A DNA stretch of 13,978 bases. Source: DATGIQ01 sp035295665. GTDB lineage: Bacteria; Planctomycetota; Planctomycetia; Gemmatales; Gemmataceae. The stretch lies in assembly GCA_035295665.1 (NCBI GenBank), contig DATGIQ010000220.1, forward strand, positions 1-13,978, in the 5' to 3' direction. Both the position numbers and the translations under genes were made by a program. How positions within the stretch are numbered: the first letter of the stretch is position 1; each line of letters begins with the position of its first letter. Of the stretch, positions 1 through 6,849 are shown in pieces. Under the pieces are notes generated by a model, which had not been told where the DNA came from, searched no databases, and saw nothing but the letters and a program-made list of their open reading frames with translations.

Positions 1-1
1 G

Positions 2-274
2 CGCGATGTGAAAGTGATCGGCCTAGGTCTGCCCAACGACAACAAGCGCTATGTCCATGAGGGCATCACGGACTGTGTCGTGCTCTGGAACACGATGGAC
101 TTGGGATACTTGACGGTGCAGGCGGCGTCTGCGCTGAAAAAGGGAACGCTCAAGCCGAGAGACACATCCTTGCAGGCCGGCCGGCTGGGCAAGGTCGAAA
201 TTCAGGGGGACAATATCCTGCTCGGTACGCCGTTCACCTTTACCAAGGACAACATCGATCGGTTTGATTTCTGA
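2..274 (+). CDS. ABC transporter sugar-binding protein, rhamnose/autoinducer-2 type, C-terminal part
   Basis: This is the last 90 codons of a gene that begins before the window; the frame is open from base 2 to the TGA at 272-274. The product resembles the C-terminal lobe of periplasmic binding protein family 4 members that bind rhamnose or autoinducer-2 (RhaS/LsrB type). These deliver a sugar to an ABC importer. The signature pieces are the start of the visible part (VIGLGLPNDNKRYV), the hinge-region stretch VVLWNTMDLGYLTV with its Trp-Asn-Thr, a LKAGRLG-like stretch (LQAGRLGKVEI) and the ending KDNIDRFDF. The signal peptide and N-terminal lobe lie outside the window, as would any permease and ATPase genes. 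The ligand cannot be fixed from this fragment. Family-level confidence is high; rhamnose specificity is inference. Confidence 0.85.
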   Translation, partial: RDVKVIGLGLPNDNKRYVHEGITDCVVLWNTMDLGYLTVQAASALKKGTLKPRDTSLQAGRLGKVEIQGDNILLGTPFTFTKDNIDRFDF

Positions 275-294
275 TCGGAGTGGCTTCCGCAGCC

Positions 295-364
295 GGTACC
301 TGCCCGGAGCGCCAGCGATGGGTTCCGGCGTGCCAACCCGTCGCTGGCGCTCCGGGCGGGTATC
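295..364 (+). repeat. 30-bp hairpin (palindromic intergenic element, possible terminator)
   Basis: Arms 295-324 and 335-364 pair over 30 consecutive positions around a 10-base loop (325-334). There are 27 Watson-Crick pairs and three G-T pairs (296/363, 301/358, 319/340). The core of the arm is cccggagcgccagcga, very GC-rich. It lies 20 bases after the binding-protein stop and 22 bases before the stop of the convergent gene at 387, where a shared terminator would be expected, but no run of T follows on either strand. A 12-base piece of the arm recurs at 13024-13035. GC-rich palindromes of this kind are, from memory, common between planctomycete genes. It may therefore be a dispersed REP/MITE-like element used as a terminator or 3' end protector. 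Confidence 0.8.
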
Positions 365-386
365 TCTCGGAATGGCTGTGGATGGT

Positions 387-1181
387 CTACTTTCTTACAC
401 AGTGCTTCACGACGTACTCGAACACCTCGTCGGAAGTGAGCTTCCGCAAATCGGCCTTGGTGAGCTTGCGCCGCCCCGGTGCCAGGAACCGTTTGATGCC
501 CTGGTTGAGCCGCAACTTGAATTCCACGCGGGAGCAAATTTCGTGGGCTTTGTCGTATTCCAGCTTCTTATCCCGCATCAGCCGTAGCTCCAGATATTCG
601 TGGCTGATGAGGAAGGGAATCTCCCCGCGCGCGACATCCTCTTCGATCCAGATTTCGTCCTTCGGACACCATCGGTAGACGTAACCGTGGCCACCTTCCA
701 CATAGTCGGTCTTGTACCACGTGCGAACCAGGTTCCCATCCACGAGCCAGACGTCGATCGGGAACTCAGCGTCGGGAAGCGTCAGATAGTGCTCGATATA
801 CAGCTGTGACGGAATGCGTTTGTGCGGCCGTCCCGCTCGAAATTTCAGGCCCAGCAGCTTTTCGCGCAGCAATCGTTCGACGTTGAGACCGGCCGTGTAT
901 GCTTGGTCTTCCGGCTTGCCCTTATCCTGCTCTTTCATCCGCGCAAGGACATTCGCAATGTAAAAGAGGCCTTCCTTCTCGATGCTCTTGTCGGCGATCC
1001 AGATCTGCCCTTTGGGAATCAGGCGGGGGAATTGTTCATATGTGGCAAAGTTGCCGAACTCCTCATCGGATCGCGTCGCATCGCGGACCGCAAGGGCGTT
1101 GACGGAGTAGATGTCGTAATTCTCGTGCCGGATGATGAACCGTTTGTTGAATTTGTGGTGGGCTCGGCTTGTTTTTGTCAT
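387..1181 (-). CDS. Unrecognised protein with an internal duplication
   Basis: A 264-residue soluble, charged protein with no signal peptide or membrane segment. ATG at 1181 is preferred because AAGG lies about 8 bases upstream; a GTG at 1196 would add five residues. I do not recognise a named family. Two halves look alike: residues 24-110 and 144-224 each carry a V-x-x-x-VR stretch, then PK-x-x-IWI (residues 56-62 and 173-179), then a helix starting F-x-I (FYIAN at 73, FLISH at 190), then an A-Y/H...VE...R segment. Only the second half has His-Glu pairs (H194-E195 and H213-E214, with E220), which could be a metal site; this is a guess. The C-terminal 40 residues are basic and helical. It lies 152 bases downstream of thiL on the same strand, so co-transcription is possible. 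No function is assigned. Confidence 0.75.
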   Translation of the reverse strand: MTKTSRAHHKFNKRFIIRHENYDIYSVNALAVRDATRSDEEFGNFATYEQFPRLIPKGQIWIADKSIEKEGLFYIANVLARMKEQDKGKPEDQAYTAGLNVERLLREKLLGLKFRAGRPHKRIPSQLYIEHYLTLPDAEFPIDVWLVDGNLVRTWYKTDYVEGGHGYVYRWCPKDEIWIEEDVARGEIPFLISHEYLELRLMRDKKLEYDKAHEICSRVEFKLRLNQGIKRFLAPGRRKLTKADLRKLTSDEVFEYVVKHCVRK

Positions 1182-1333
1182 GGCATTGCCTTGCACAAAT
1201 CAGCCAAGAAAAGAGGCCTGCTGGTTCGAGACCCTGAGGCTTCCATCCAATCGAAGAGAGCCATCCGAATGGGATAATGGAAGTGCGAATTTTGTGCCAA
1301 ACCGGCCGTGCATCACGGTTGCTTTGAGAGGAA
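1182..1333. other. Intergenic stretch between thiL and the unknown gene
   Basis: These 152 bases hold no convincing gene on either strand. I see no strong hairpin and no clear -35/-10 pair for the downstream minus-strand gene. A tRNA T-arm-like string at 1223-1233 has no partner stem. Confidence 0.5.
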
Positions 1334-2260
1334 CTATTGGAAAGAATGCACGTAGCCGCGCGGCTCCAGAGCACTCCGCTTGCCGTCTTCTTCCAACCAG
1401 AATCCTTGGTCAACGCATTCGCCGATGTGCACGCAGGTAATTCCCCGTATCGGCTGTGCCTGGAGAAGGCGTTGGGCATCCGTGGCCGGTACGGCAAATA
1501 CCAGCTCGAAATCTTCGCCATCGGACAGGGCGTGATCCAGCGGCGATCGGCCGTCCTGGATCGTTCGGGCCGCGTTGCTGATCGGAATCGCTTCCGCGCG
1601 GAGCAGGGCACCACAGTGGCTTTCTTCGCAGAGGTGATGGACGTCGGCCGCCAGGCCATCGCTGATATCGATCATCGCATGGAGATCCGCCTGCTCATGA
1701 AGCTGGAGGGCCTCCCGGATACGCGGCGTAAACGCCAGATGTTTGCCCAGGATGCTGCCGCCCAGCGGTCCGGTAACCAGCAGCCAATCCCCCGGTTTTG
1801 CACCGGAGCGGCGAACCGGTCCGCGCGGCGTCGCCTCGCCGAGCAGCGTGACGCAAATCACGAGTGGACCATCCCAGCTGTTGGTGTCCCCGCCTGCGAT
1901 GGCCGTATTGAACGCATCGGCCACATCACGCAGGCCGCGGTAAAGCTCTTCGGCCAGGGTCCGACCTTCCCGCCGCGGCAAAGCGACACTGACGACCGCG
2001 GCGACCGGCTTGCCGGCCATGGCGGCGATGTCACTGAGGTTGACGGCCATGGCCTTGCGGCCCACCGCGCGCGGCCCGGCTTCCGACAAGCGAAAACAGG
2101 TGCCGTCCATCAACATGTCGGTGGTGACCAATGCCGGAGCGGCCGGGTTCCAGCGCAGCGCCGCACAATCATCGCCCGGGCCGATCAAAAGACGATCGTC
2201 GGCCGGCGTTTGCTGCCGAACCCAGTCGATGTAGGCAAACTCTCCCGCGGAAGAATTCAT
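1334..2260 (-). CDS. thiL: Thiamine-monophosphate kinase
   Basis: ThiL phosphorylates thiamine monophosphate with ATP to give thiamine diphosphate, the last step of cofactor synthesis, in the cytosol. The 308-residue length is normal. Family marks in order are: GDD at 29-31 (GPGDDCAAL), the strand TTDML at 47-51, NLSD at 74-77 (KAMAVNLSDIAAMAG), GGD at 123-125, IDISDGL at 197-203, and SDGEDFEL at 246-253. These are the Mg/ATP and substrate residues of the PurM/ThiL fold. The segment after TTDML reads MDGTCF where many ThiL proteins have VEGVHF, so the usual Glu and His are changed to Asp and Cys. ATG at 2260 starts at the expected point before the GE-x-x-YI element, though no clear Shine-Dalgarno precedes it. 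It is transcribed away from the Tat protein gene at 2442. No other thiamine gene is in the window. Confidence 0.95.
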   Translation of the reverse strand: MNSSAGEFAYIDWVRQQTPADDRLLIGPGDDCAALRWNPAAPALVTTDMLMDGTCFRLSEAGPRAVGRKAMAVNLSDIAAMAGKPVAAVVSVALPRREGRTLAEELYRGLRDVADAFNTAIAGGDTNSWDGPLVICVTLLGEATPRGPVRRSGAKPGDWLLVTGPLGGSILGKHLAFTPRIREALQLHEQADLHAMIDISDGLAADVHHLCEESHCGALLRAEAIPISNAARTIQDGRSPLDHALSDGEDFELVFAVPATDAQRLLQAQPIRGITCVHIGECVDQGFWLEEDGKRSALEPRGYVHSFQ

Positions 2261-2441
2261 GGCGTTTGGGCGTGTTTATTGGCTCGTTCGGATGGTTCGT
2301 AGGGTTTTGATTGTGTGCCGTTCCATCGTGAGGTAAACTCGGCTCCCAGAAGCGCTCCGAATGCGACCGTCTGTTTCGCGGCAGTTCTGCGAGCCGCCGC
2401 GAATCGAAAAGCATTGCGATTGTACTCCAAAGAGGTTGGAC

Positions 2442-3782
2442 ATGCGAGATAGGCCAAACGAGATTAGCGGTTCCTCTCGTCGAGAATTCCTTTCCACGAT
2501 CGCCGGTCTGACCACGGGAATGGCATTTCCAGGGATTGGCTTCGCCGCCGACCGGCCACACAGCCAACCGCCCCCGCGCACCGATAAGCCAGGCAAGAAA
2601 TTGGCCGTGATCACCACAGCCTATTACTACCTGTCCCACGCTTACCACATCTGCGGCCGTTTTCTGAACGGGTATCTGCACGACGGCCGGATGCACTACC
2701 CTGACTTCGCCATCGCCGGCATGTACGTGGAACAGACCAAAGAAGGAGACCTTAGCCGCGAATTGGCTCGCCAGCATGGGTTCACTCTATTTCCGGATAT
2801 TGCCGCCGCTCTCACGTTGGGTGGTAAGGACTTGGCCGTCGATGGCATCCTCCTTATCGCGGAACACGGCGATTACCCTTACAACGCCAAGGGCCAAAAA
2901 CTCTATCCCCGCTACGAATTCTTCCAAAAAATCATCGAAGTCTTCCGCAAGTTCGACCGCACGGTGCCGGTCTTTTGTGATAAGCACCTGTCCTATGATC
3001 ACAAGCAAGCCCAGCAGATGGTGGAGACGGCGCAGCGGCTGCGTTTCCCGCTCTATGCCGGCTCGAGTTTGCCGGTGACGTGGCGGCGGCCGGAGCTGGA
3101 GCTGCCGCTCGGTGCCGCGATCGAGGATGCCTTGGTTGCCTCGCGCGGCGAGCTGGAAATCTACGGTATTCATGCTCTCGAAGCCCTCCAGTGCATGGTC
3201 GAACGACGCCACAAGGGCCAGCAAGGCGTTCGGGCCGTGACTTGTCTGGAAGGCGACGCGGTCTGGAAAGCCGGCGACCAGGGGCTCTGGTCCTGGGAAT
3301 TATTGGAGCATGCCCTGGGCCGAAGCCCTTCACTCAATGTCGGCGATATCCGCGAGAATTGTCGCCATTTCGTACCGCCGCCGGGCAGGCCAACGTTTCT
3401 CAAGGGTCCGGTGGCATTTGTGCTGGAATATCGCGATGGCCTGCGCGCAACCGTTCTGCTATTGAACGGCCATCAGGATGACACGAGCTTCGCTGCCCGG
3501 GTCAAAGGGGAGAAAAAGCCGGTCTCGACGCTCTTTTATTTACCGCCGCCGCCGGGGGCCGGATTCTTGCAGGCGCTGACCGTGAAGATCGAAGCTTTTC
3601 TCGCAACCGGCCGGCCCCCGTATCCGGTCGAGCGGACGTTACTGACGGGAGGTGTGCTGGACTACGCCTTGGATTCTCGGTTCCAAGGGCACAAGCGCGT
3701 GGAGACGCCGGATCTGAGAATCGCCTACGATGCGCCGGAGGATTCCGGATTTATGCGCGGCGACTATGCCAGCCCGGGCTGA
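2442..3782 (+). CDS. Tat-exported Gfo/Idh/MocA-like protein
   Basis: A 446-residue protein starting with a twin-arginine signal: SSRREFL at residues 11-17, a hydrophobic stretch to about 34 and an Ala-Ala end. It is therefore probably exported folded, perhaps with a cofactor. ATG at 2442 is chosen because AGAGG lies 6 bases upstream and it puts the Tat motif close to the N-terminus; an ATG at 2361 would bury the signal. The rest recalls the Gfo/Idh/MocA oxidoreductase plan: a beta strand KKLAVITTAYYY at 52-63, a DGILLIAEHGDYP region at 134-146, and PVFCDKHLSYDHKQAQQMV at 176-194, which sits like the EKP-x-A helix of that family. The classical EKP is replaced by DKH and no GxGxxG dinucleotide loop is visible. 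Planctomycetes carry many Tat-exported members of this superfamily. Substrate is unknown and catalysis is uncertain. It is divergent from thiL across 181 bases. Confidence 0.7.
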   Translation: MRDRPNEISGSSRREFLSTIAGLTTGMAFPGIGFAADRPHSQPPPRTDKPGKKLAVITTAYYYLSHAYHICGRFLNGYLHDGRMHYPDFAIAGMYVEQTKEGDLSRELARQHGFTLFPDIAAALTLGGKDLAVDGILLIAEHGDYPYNAKGQKLYPRYEFFQKIIEVFRKFDRTVPVFCDKHLSYDHKQAQQMVETAQRLRFPLYAGSSLPVTWRRPELELPLGAAIEDALVASRGELEIYGIHALEALQCMVERRHKGQQGVRAVTCLEGDAVWKAGDQGLWSWELLEHALGRSPSLNVGDIRENCRHFVPPPGRPTFLKGPVAFVLEYRDGLRATVLLLNGHQDDTSFAARVKGEKKPVSTLFYLPPPPGAGFLQALTVKIEAFLATGRPPYPVERTLLTGGVLDYALDSRFQGHKRVETPDLRIAYDAPEDSGFMRGDYASPG

Positions 3783-3930
3783 TTGGATGCATCGAATACC
3801 GGATTCGGTTGTGCGTGTTCGGTATCGTTTACACGGACCGGAGCAGGCATCGCATTTGCATTTTCCTTCTGCTGTGCTGGTGGCATTGGGCTTGCAAGTC
3901 GATGAGGCCATCCGGCCGCCGTCTTCACCG

Positions 3931-3958
3931 CCTTGCCGACTTCCTTCGGCGGGGAAGG
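3931..3958 (+). promoter_or_regulatory. Hairpin overlapping the ribosome binding site of the DUF983 gene
   Basis: Bases 3931-3939 can pair with 3946-3950 and 3955-3958 (five plus four pairs, with a 4-base bulge at 3951-3954 and the loop at 3940-3945). The outer part covers the AAGG of the AAGGAG ribosome binding site at 3955-3960. It could lower translation of the next gene, but a 9-bp bulged stem can also arise by chance. Confidence 0.25.
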
Positions 3959-3968
3959 AGAGGGCTTC

Positions 3969-4304
3969 ATGAGTCAAGTAAAGTCGTTTGGCTCCTCCTT
4001 CGCCGCGGCCCTGCGGCAGCGGTGCCCGAAGTGCCATCAAGGCTCGGTTTTCAGCGGGCAGTTCCGCATGAACGAGTATTGCCCACAATGTGGACTCCGT
4101 TTCGACATGTACTTCAGCTACGCCCTTTCGATCCCCATCCTCGGCTTGCTGATTCTTGCCGGGCATCTCTTGCTGCCGGACTGGGCGATCGAAGCCATCA
4201 TCGGATTGGCGGCACTCGCTTACATTCCGTTTATGCCGTTCGTGTTCCGCTATTCGCGCGTGTTCTGGATTTACTTTGAGCGGTGGGCCAACCCGAACTT
4301 TTGA
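3969..4304 (+). CDS. DUF983-type zinc-ribbon membrane protein
   Basis: A 111-residue protein. The N-terminal part has two Cys pairs, RCPKC at 18-22 and YCPQC at 38-42, separated by HQGSVFSG, which fits the zinc-ribbon head of DUF983 proteins. Two hydrophobic segments follow, about residues 53-70 (ALSIPILGLLILAGHLLL) and 74-95 (WAIEAIIGLAALAYIPFM). The end has aromatic and basic residues (FRYSRVFWIYFERW), so it probably sits in the inner membrane with the cysteines in the cytosol. ATG at 3969 follows AAGGAG by 8 bases and starts next to the Cys pair. The biochemical role of the family is not known to me. It is 186 bases after the Tat gene in the same direction, and a common transcript is possible. 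The gene is complete. Confidence 0.85.
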   Translation: MSQVKSFGSSFAAALRQRCPKCHQGSVFSGQFRMNEYCPQCGLRFDMYFSYALSIPILGLLILAGHLLLPDWAIEAIIGLAALAYIPFMPFVFRYSRVFWIYFERWANPNF

Positions 4305-4422
4305 TCCTCGGTGGGGCCCTGTTCAGAGCCACTTCCAACACCGTTCGGGAAAGGAATCTCGCTACGATCCTTCTTGTCCGATCCCAACGACGACTTAGCA
4401 TAGCAAAAAGACGAAGGTGCTC

Positions 4423-4451
4423 TAGACTTCAAGAAATCCCGCCCGTATACT
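4423..4451 (+). promoter_or_regulatory. Putative sigma70-type promoter of the restriction-modification unit
   Basis: TAGACT at 4423-4428 (4 of 6 to TTGACA) and TATACT at 4446-4451 (5 of 6 to TATAAT) are separated by exactly 17 bases. Transcription would start near 4458, about 30 bases before the GTG of the methyltransferase. It is the best promoter-like pair I found and stands in a 183-base gap (4305-4487) that otherwise holds nothing recognisable except the AGGAGGA site at 4474-4480. Confidence 0.5.
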
Positions 4452-4487
4452 TGCGTTCAGATTTCGCCATGGCAGGAGGAACTGCCC

Positions 4488-5546
4488 GTGCAACCTCTAC
4501 TCTTCCCAGTTGGCCAATTCCCAGAGCGGCTGCAACGATTTCCCAAGACTCGGTACATGGGTTCGAAGTACCGTCTGCTCCCTTGGATGCACCGAGTCTT
4601 TTCTCAAATCGAATTCGATACGGTCTTGGATACCTGTAGCGGATCTGGATGCGTCGCTTACTTATTTAAAGCCATGGGCAAGCAAGTAACGGCGAACGAT
4701 TTTCTGCACATGAGCTTCACCTTGGCCCAGGCGCTCATTGAGAACTCAAGCGTGACCTTGGATCGGGAAATCGTGAAACTTCTCCTGGAGTACGATCCAC
4801 GCCATCGACATTTCATCGAGAACACCTTTGCGGGAATTTTTTTTACCACCGAAGACCTGAGGTTTTTGGATTTAATCTCTTGGAACATACGCAAGTTGCA
4901 CAATCCATTGGAGCGGGCCCTGGCACGAGCTGCTTTGGTACGCTCGTGCGTCAAGCGACAGCCCCGCGGAGTTTTTACCGTCGCAGGCGATCCATCCCGC
5001 TACAAAGACGGACGACGAGATCTTCTTTTGTCGCTCCGCCAGCATTTTGAAGAGCAAGTAGCCGCTTTCAATGCTTGTGTGTTCGACACTGGGCGGCGCC
5101 ATCGAGCTTTGCTCGGCGATCTTTTCGAACTCACACCTGGCGAATTCGATTTGGTCTATATCGATCCTCCTTATGTGCCACGCTCCGACGATAATTGTTA
5201 CATCAAAAGGTATCATTTCCTGGAAGGCCTGGTCACTTATTGGGAGGGGATGCACATCCTCGAGGACACCCGCGTAAAAAAGATTCGCAAACCTTTCACG
5301 CCGTTCTCCTATCGTCGCACCGCTCTTCCCGCCTTTGAGCGTATGTTCGAGCGATTCTCTTCCAGCATCATTGCCCTTTCCTATTCCTCCAATGGATATC
5401 CCGATTTGGAACAAATTATTGCTCTTTTACAGCGTTACAAGCCGAGCGTCACTGTGCATGAACGGGACCACCGCTACCACTTCGGCACTCATGGGGCGGC
5501 ACGAAGGACTCGCACGACTGAATACCTCATCGTGGGGGAATCGTGA
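4488..5546 (+). CDS. D12-class DNA adenine-N6 methyltransferase (type II modification)
   Basis: A 352-residue methyltransferase that would transfer a methyl group from S-adenosylmethionine to an adenine and so protect sites from the partner nuclease. Motif order is that of the alpha (Dam/D12) class: the N-terminal RYMGSKYRLLPWM at 22-34, motif I DTCSGSG at 48-54 (SAM binding), and catalytic DPPY at 226-229 in LVYIDPPYV. A helical target-recognition region probably lies between about 75 and 210. GTG at 4488 is chosen because a full AGGAGGA stands 7 bases upstream and it precedes the MGSK motif. The gene ends in GTGA, shared with the start of the nuclease. A run of eight T (4837-4844) lies inside the coding sequence. 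GC in 4681-4920 is 117 of 240 bases by hand count, against 169 of 240 in 10801-11040 of atpA, which suggests acquisition. The recognition site cannot be read from the sequence. Confidence 0.9.
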   Translation: MQPLLFPVGQFPERLQRFPKTRYMGSKYRLLPWMHRVFSQIEFDTVLDTCSGSGCVAYLFKAMGKQVTANDFLHMSFTLAQALIENSSVTLDREIVKLLLEYDPRHRHFIENTFAGIFFTTEDLRFLDLISWNIRKLHNPLERALARAALVRSCVKRQPRGVFTVAGDPSRYKDGRRDLLLSLRQHFEEQVAAFNACVFDTGRRHRALLGDLFELTPGEFDLVYIDPPYVPRSDDNCYIKRYHFLEGLVTYWEGMHILEDTRVKKIRKPFTPFSYRRTALPAFERMFERFSSSIIALSYSSNGYPDLEQIIALLQRYKPSVTVHERDHRYHFGTHGAARRTRTTEYLIVGES

Positions 5547-6385
5547 AGCGGTATCGTCAGTCTGTTGACGACCTGCTATACATGCTCTCTGCTATGGATG
5601 TTTCTTGGCAAGATGAGCACTCCCGAGCAGTGCTTCGCACTTTGGATACTCTGCCTGAGCGGCATATCTACTCGCGCGAAGCTATCCACCAACTCTTGGA
5701 AGCGGACTACACTGTTGGCCTCACAATTATCCGCTTGGCCCTGGATTTGTCAAAGGACGAATTCGAGTTGCAGATGCGCGGGATGCTCGGAGGTGGCAGT
5801 GCCGGCGTCAAACGGTTTCAGTCAGCCCCAGATACCTACATGGATGCTCTGGTGGAAATGGGGATCTTGAAAAGCTTCCGGAGGCTTACCGCCAAGCCCG
5901 TTACCTGGCGGGACATCCTAGTCGAGCGACTCAAGCTGGGGCGCGGAACTGCGATCAAAGGCCAAGTACGGGGCCGGCAATTGGAGGACTTCACGGAAGC
6001 GATCGTTTCCCGCGTGTTTCACGATGTGGGCTATGCCGTGCGTTGTCGATTTGTCGGCTCGAGTGGCGAAAGCACCGAGAAAGCAGACTTTGCCATTCCC
6101 TCGAAAACGGACCCTGCCATCCTTATTGAAACCAAGGCTTACGGGGCGACTGGCAGCAAACAAACCGACATCCTGGGCGAAATTTCTCGAATCGTCGCGG
6201 AAAAACGCCACGATACGCATTTATTACTTGTCACCGATGGGATTACCTGGCGGGCCCGTGTCAGCGACCTTCGCAAATTGGTTGCTCTTCAAAACGAAGG
6301 GAAAATCAGCCGCATTTATACCCAACAGATGGCGGCAGAACTTGAAGGCGACCTTCGCCAATTGCGGCAGGATCACCATCTGTGA
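5543..6385 (+). CDS. DpnII-like PD-(D/E)XK type II restriction endonuclease
   Basis: A 280-residue nuclease, partner of the methyltransferase. Residues 1-130 are mostly helical. The catalytic core follows: E149/E152 helix (GRQLEDFTEAIV), GY-x-V at 163-166, D182 in KADFAIP, and E196-x-K198 in ILIETKAYG, then GSKQTD at 204-209. After that come a strand ending LLVTDGITW at 228-236 and DLRKLV. From memory this order (ME-x-IV helix, DF, IE-x-N/K, GSK, TDG-x-x-W, LR) matches DpnII, which has E-x-N where this protein has E-x-K. Family placement is therefore inference from architecture. GTG at 5543 overlaps the methyltransferase TGA in GTGA, with GGGGGAA just upstream, so translation is probably coupled and the modification enzyme is made first. 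No controller protein gene is present. If it truly follows DpnII, the target would be GATC, but this is unproven. Confidence 0.8.
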   Translation: MKRYRQSVDDLLYMLSAMDVSWQDEHSRAVLRTLDTLPERHIYSREAIHQLLEADYTVGLTIIRLALDLSKDEFELQMRGMLGGGSAGVKRFQSAPDTYMDALVEMGILKSFRRLTAKPVTWRDILVERLKLGRGTAIKGQVRGRQLEDFTEAIVSRVFHDVGYAVRCRFVGSSGESTEKADFAIPSKTDPAILIETKAYGATGSKQTDILGEISRIVAEKRHDTHLLLVTDGITWRARVSDLRKLVALQNEGKISRIYTQQMAAELEGDLRQLRQDHHL

Positions 6386-6406
6386 ATCTGCTTTCGAATC
6401 GATATC

Positions 6407-6823
6407 CTATCCGTGGCCGCGTGCCCGTTCCGCCACGCGCAATTGTGCCCGGGCCCGTTCCCGATTTTTCTGCTGAGCTTCCTGCGCCTCCGCCGGCAGG
6501 GTGACCATCGGCGCAGTCTCCAGCGTTTGCGTGGCCGCTTGCGTGTCGATGTCTTCGCCGCGGATAGCCCGCGGCGTCAGCACGGTCACGACATTTCTCC
6601 GTACCTGAGCGAAGCCGCCATCCACGAAGAACCGCCGCGTCGTCGTTCCGTGACGGAGCCGTAGCTCGCCGTAGCCCAGCCGGCCGATCAACGGCGCCCT
6701 CCCGCGGAGAACGCCCAGCTCGCCGTCATACATGGGCAACGCAACGAAATCAACGGGCTCATCCAGGACCGCCCGCTCGGGGGTGACCACGACGCACTGG
6801 AGCGAATCAGGCATGGGATCCAT
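6407..6823 (-). CDS. atpC: ATP synthase F1 epsilon subunit
   Basis: A 138-residue epsilon subunit of the rotor stalk. It couples gamma to the c-ring and can inhibit ATP hydrolysis. The N-terminal beta barrel begins LQCVVVTPERAVLDEPVDFV and contains the family marks G-x-LGVL (GELGVLRGRAPLI) and the strand FFVDGGFAQV. The C-terminal third (about 95-138) is a charged two-helix region rich in Ala, Glu, Gln and Arg. ATG at 6823 has TGAGG 8 bases upstream; a second ATG at 6814 is possible. It is last in the operon, 26 bases after atpD, and its stop is 21 bases from the stop of the convergent restriction gene. Length and features are normal. Confidence 0.96.
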   Translation of the reverse strand: MDPMPDSLQCVVVTPERAVLDEPVDFVALPMYDGELGVLRGRAPLIGRLGYGELRLRHGTTTRRFFVDGGFAQVRRNVVTVLTPRAIRGEDIDTQAATQTLETAPMVTLPAEAQEAQQKNRERARAQLRVAERARGHG

Positions 6824-6849
6824 GACCGTTGCCTCATTTCACGCAAGGT

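Noticed and set aside
1223..1233. tRNA T-arm-like string ggttcgagacc
   Set aside because: No five-base T stem, acceptor stem or anticodon arm can be built around it on either strand.
1337..2302. A 321-codon plus-strand frame
   Set aside because: It is antisense to thiL, which carries all ThiL motifs. The plus-strand product has no recognisable domain.
2361..2441. Earlier ATG for the Tat-exported protein
   Set aside because: It would put 27 residues before the twin-arginine signal and has no ribosome binding site; the ATG at 2442 has AGAGG.
2261..2441. Promoter pair in the thiL / Tat protein divergent gap
   Set aside because: TTGATT at 2307-2312 has no acceptable -10 at 16-18 bases; TAAACT at 2334 is 21 bases away. 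I could not support a site.
3794..3829. Inverted repeat ataccg/cggtat after the Tat gene
   Set aside because: Six pairs around a loop of about 20 bases with no T run is too weak to call a terminator.
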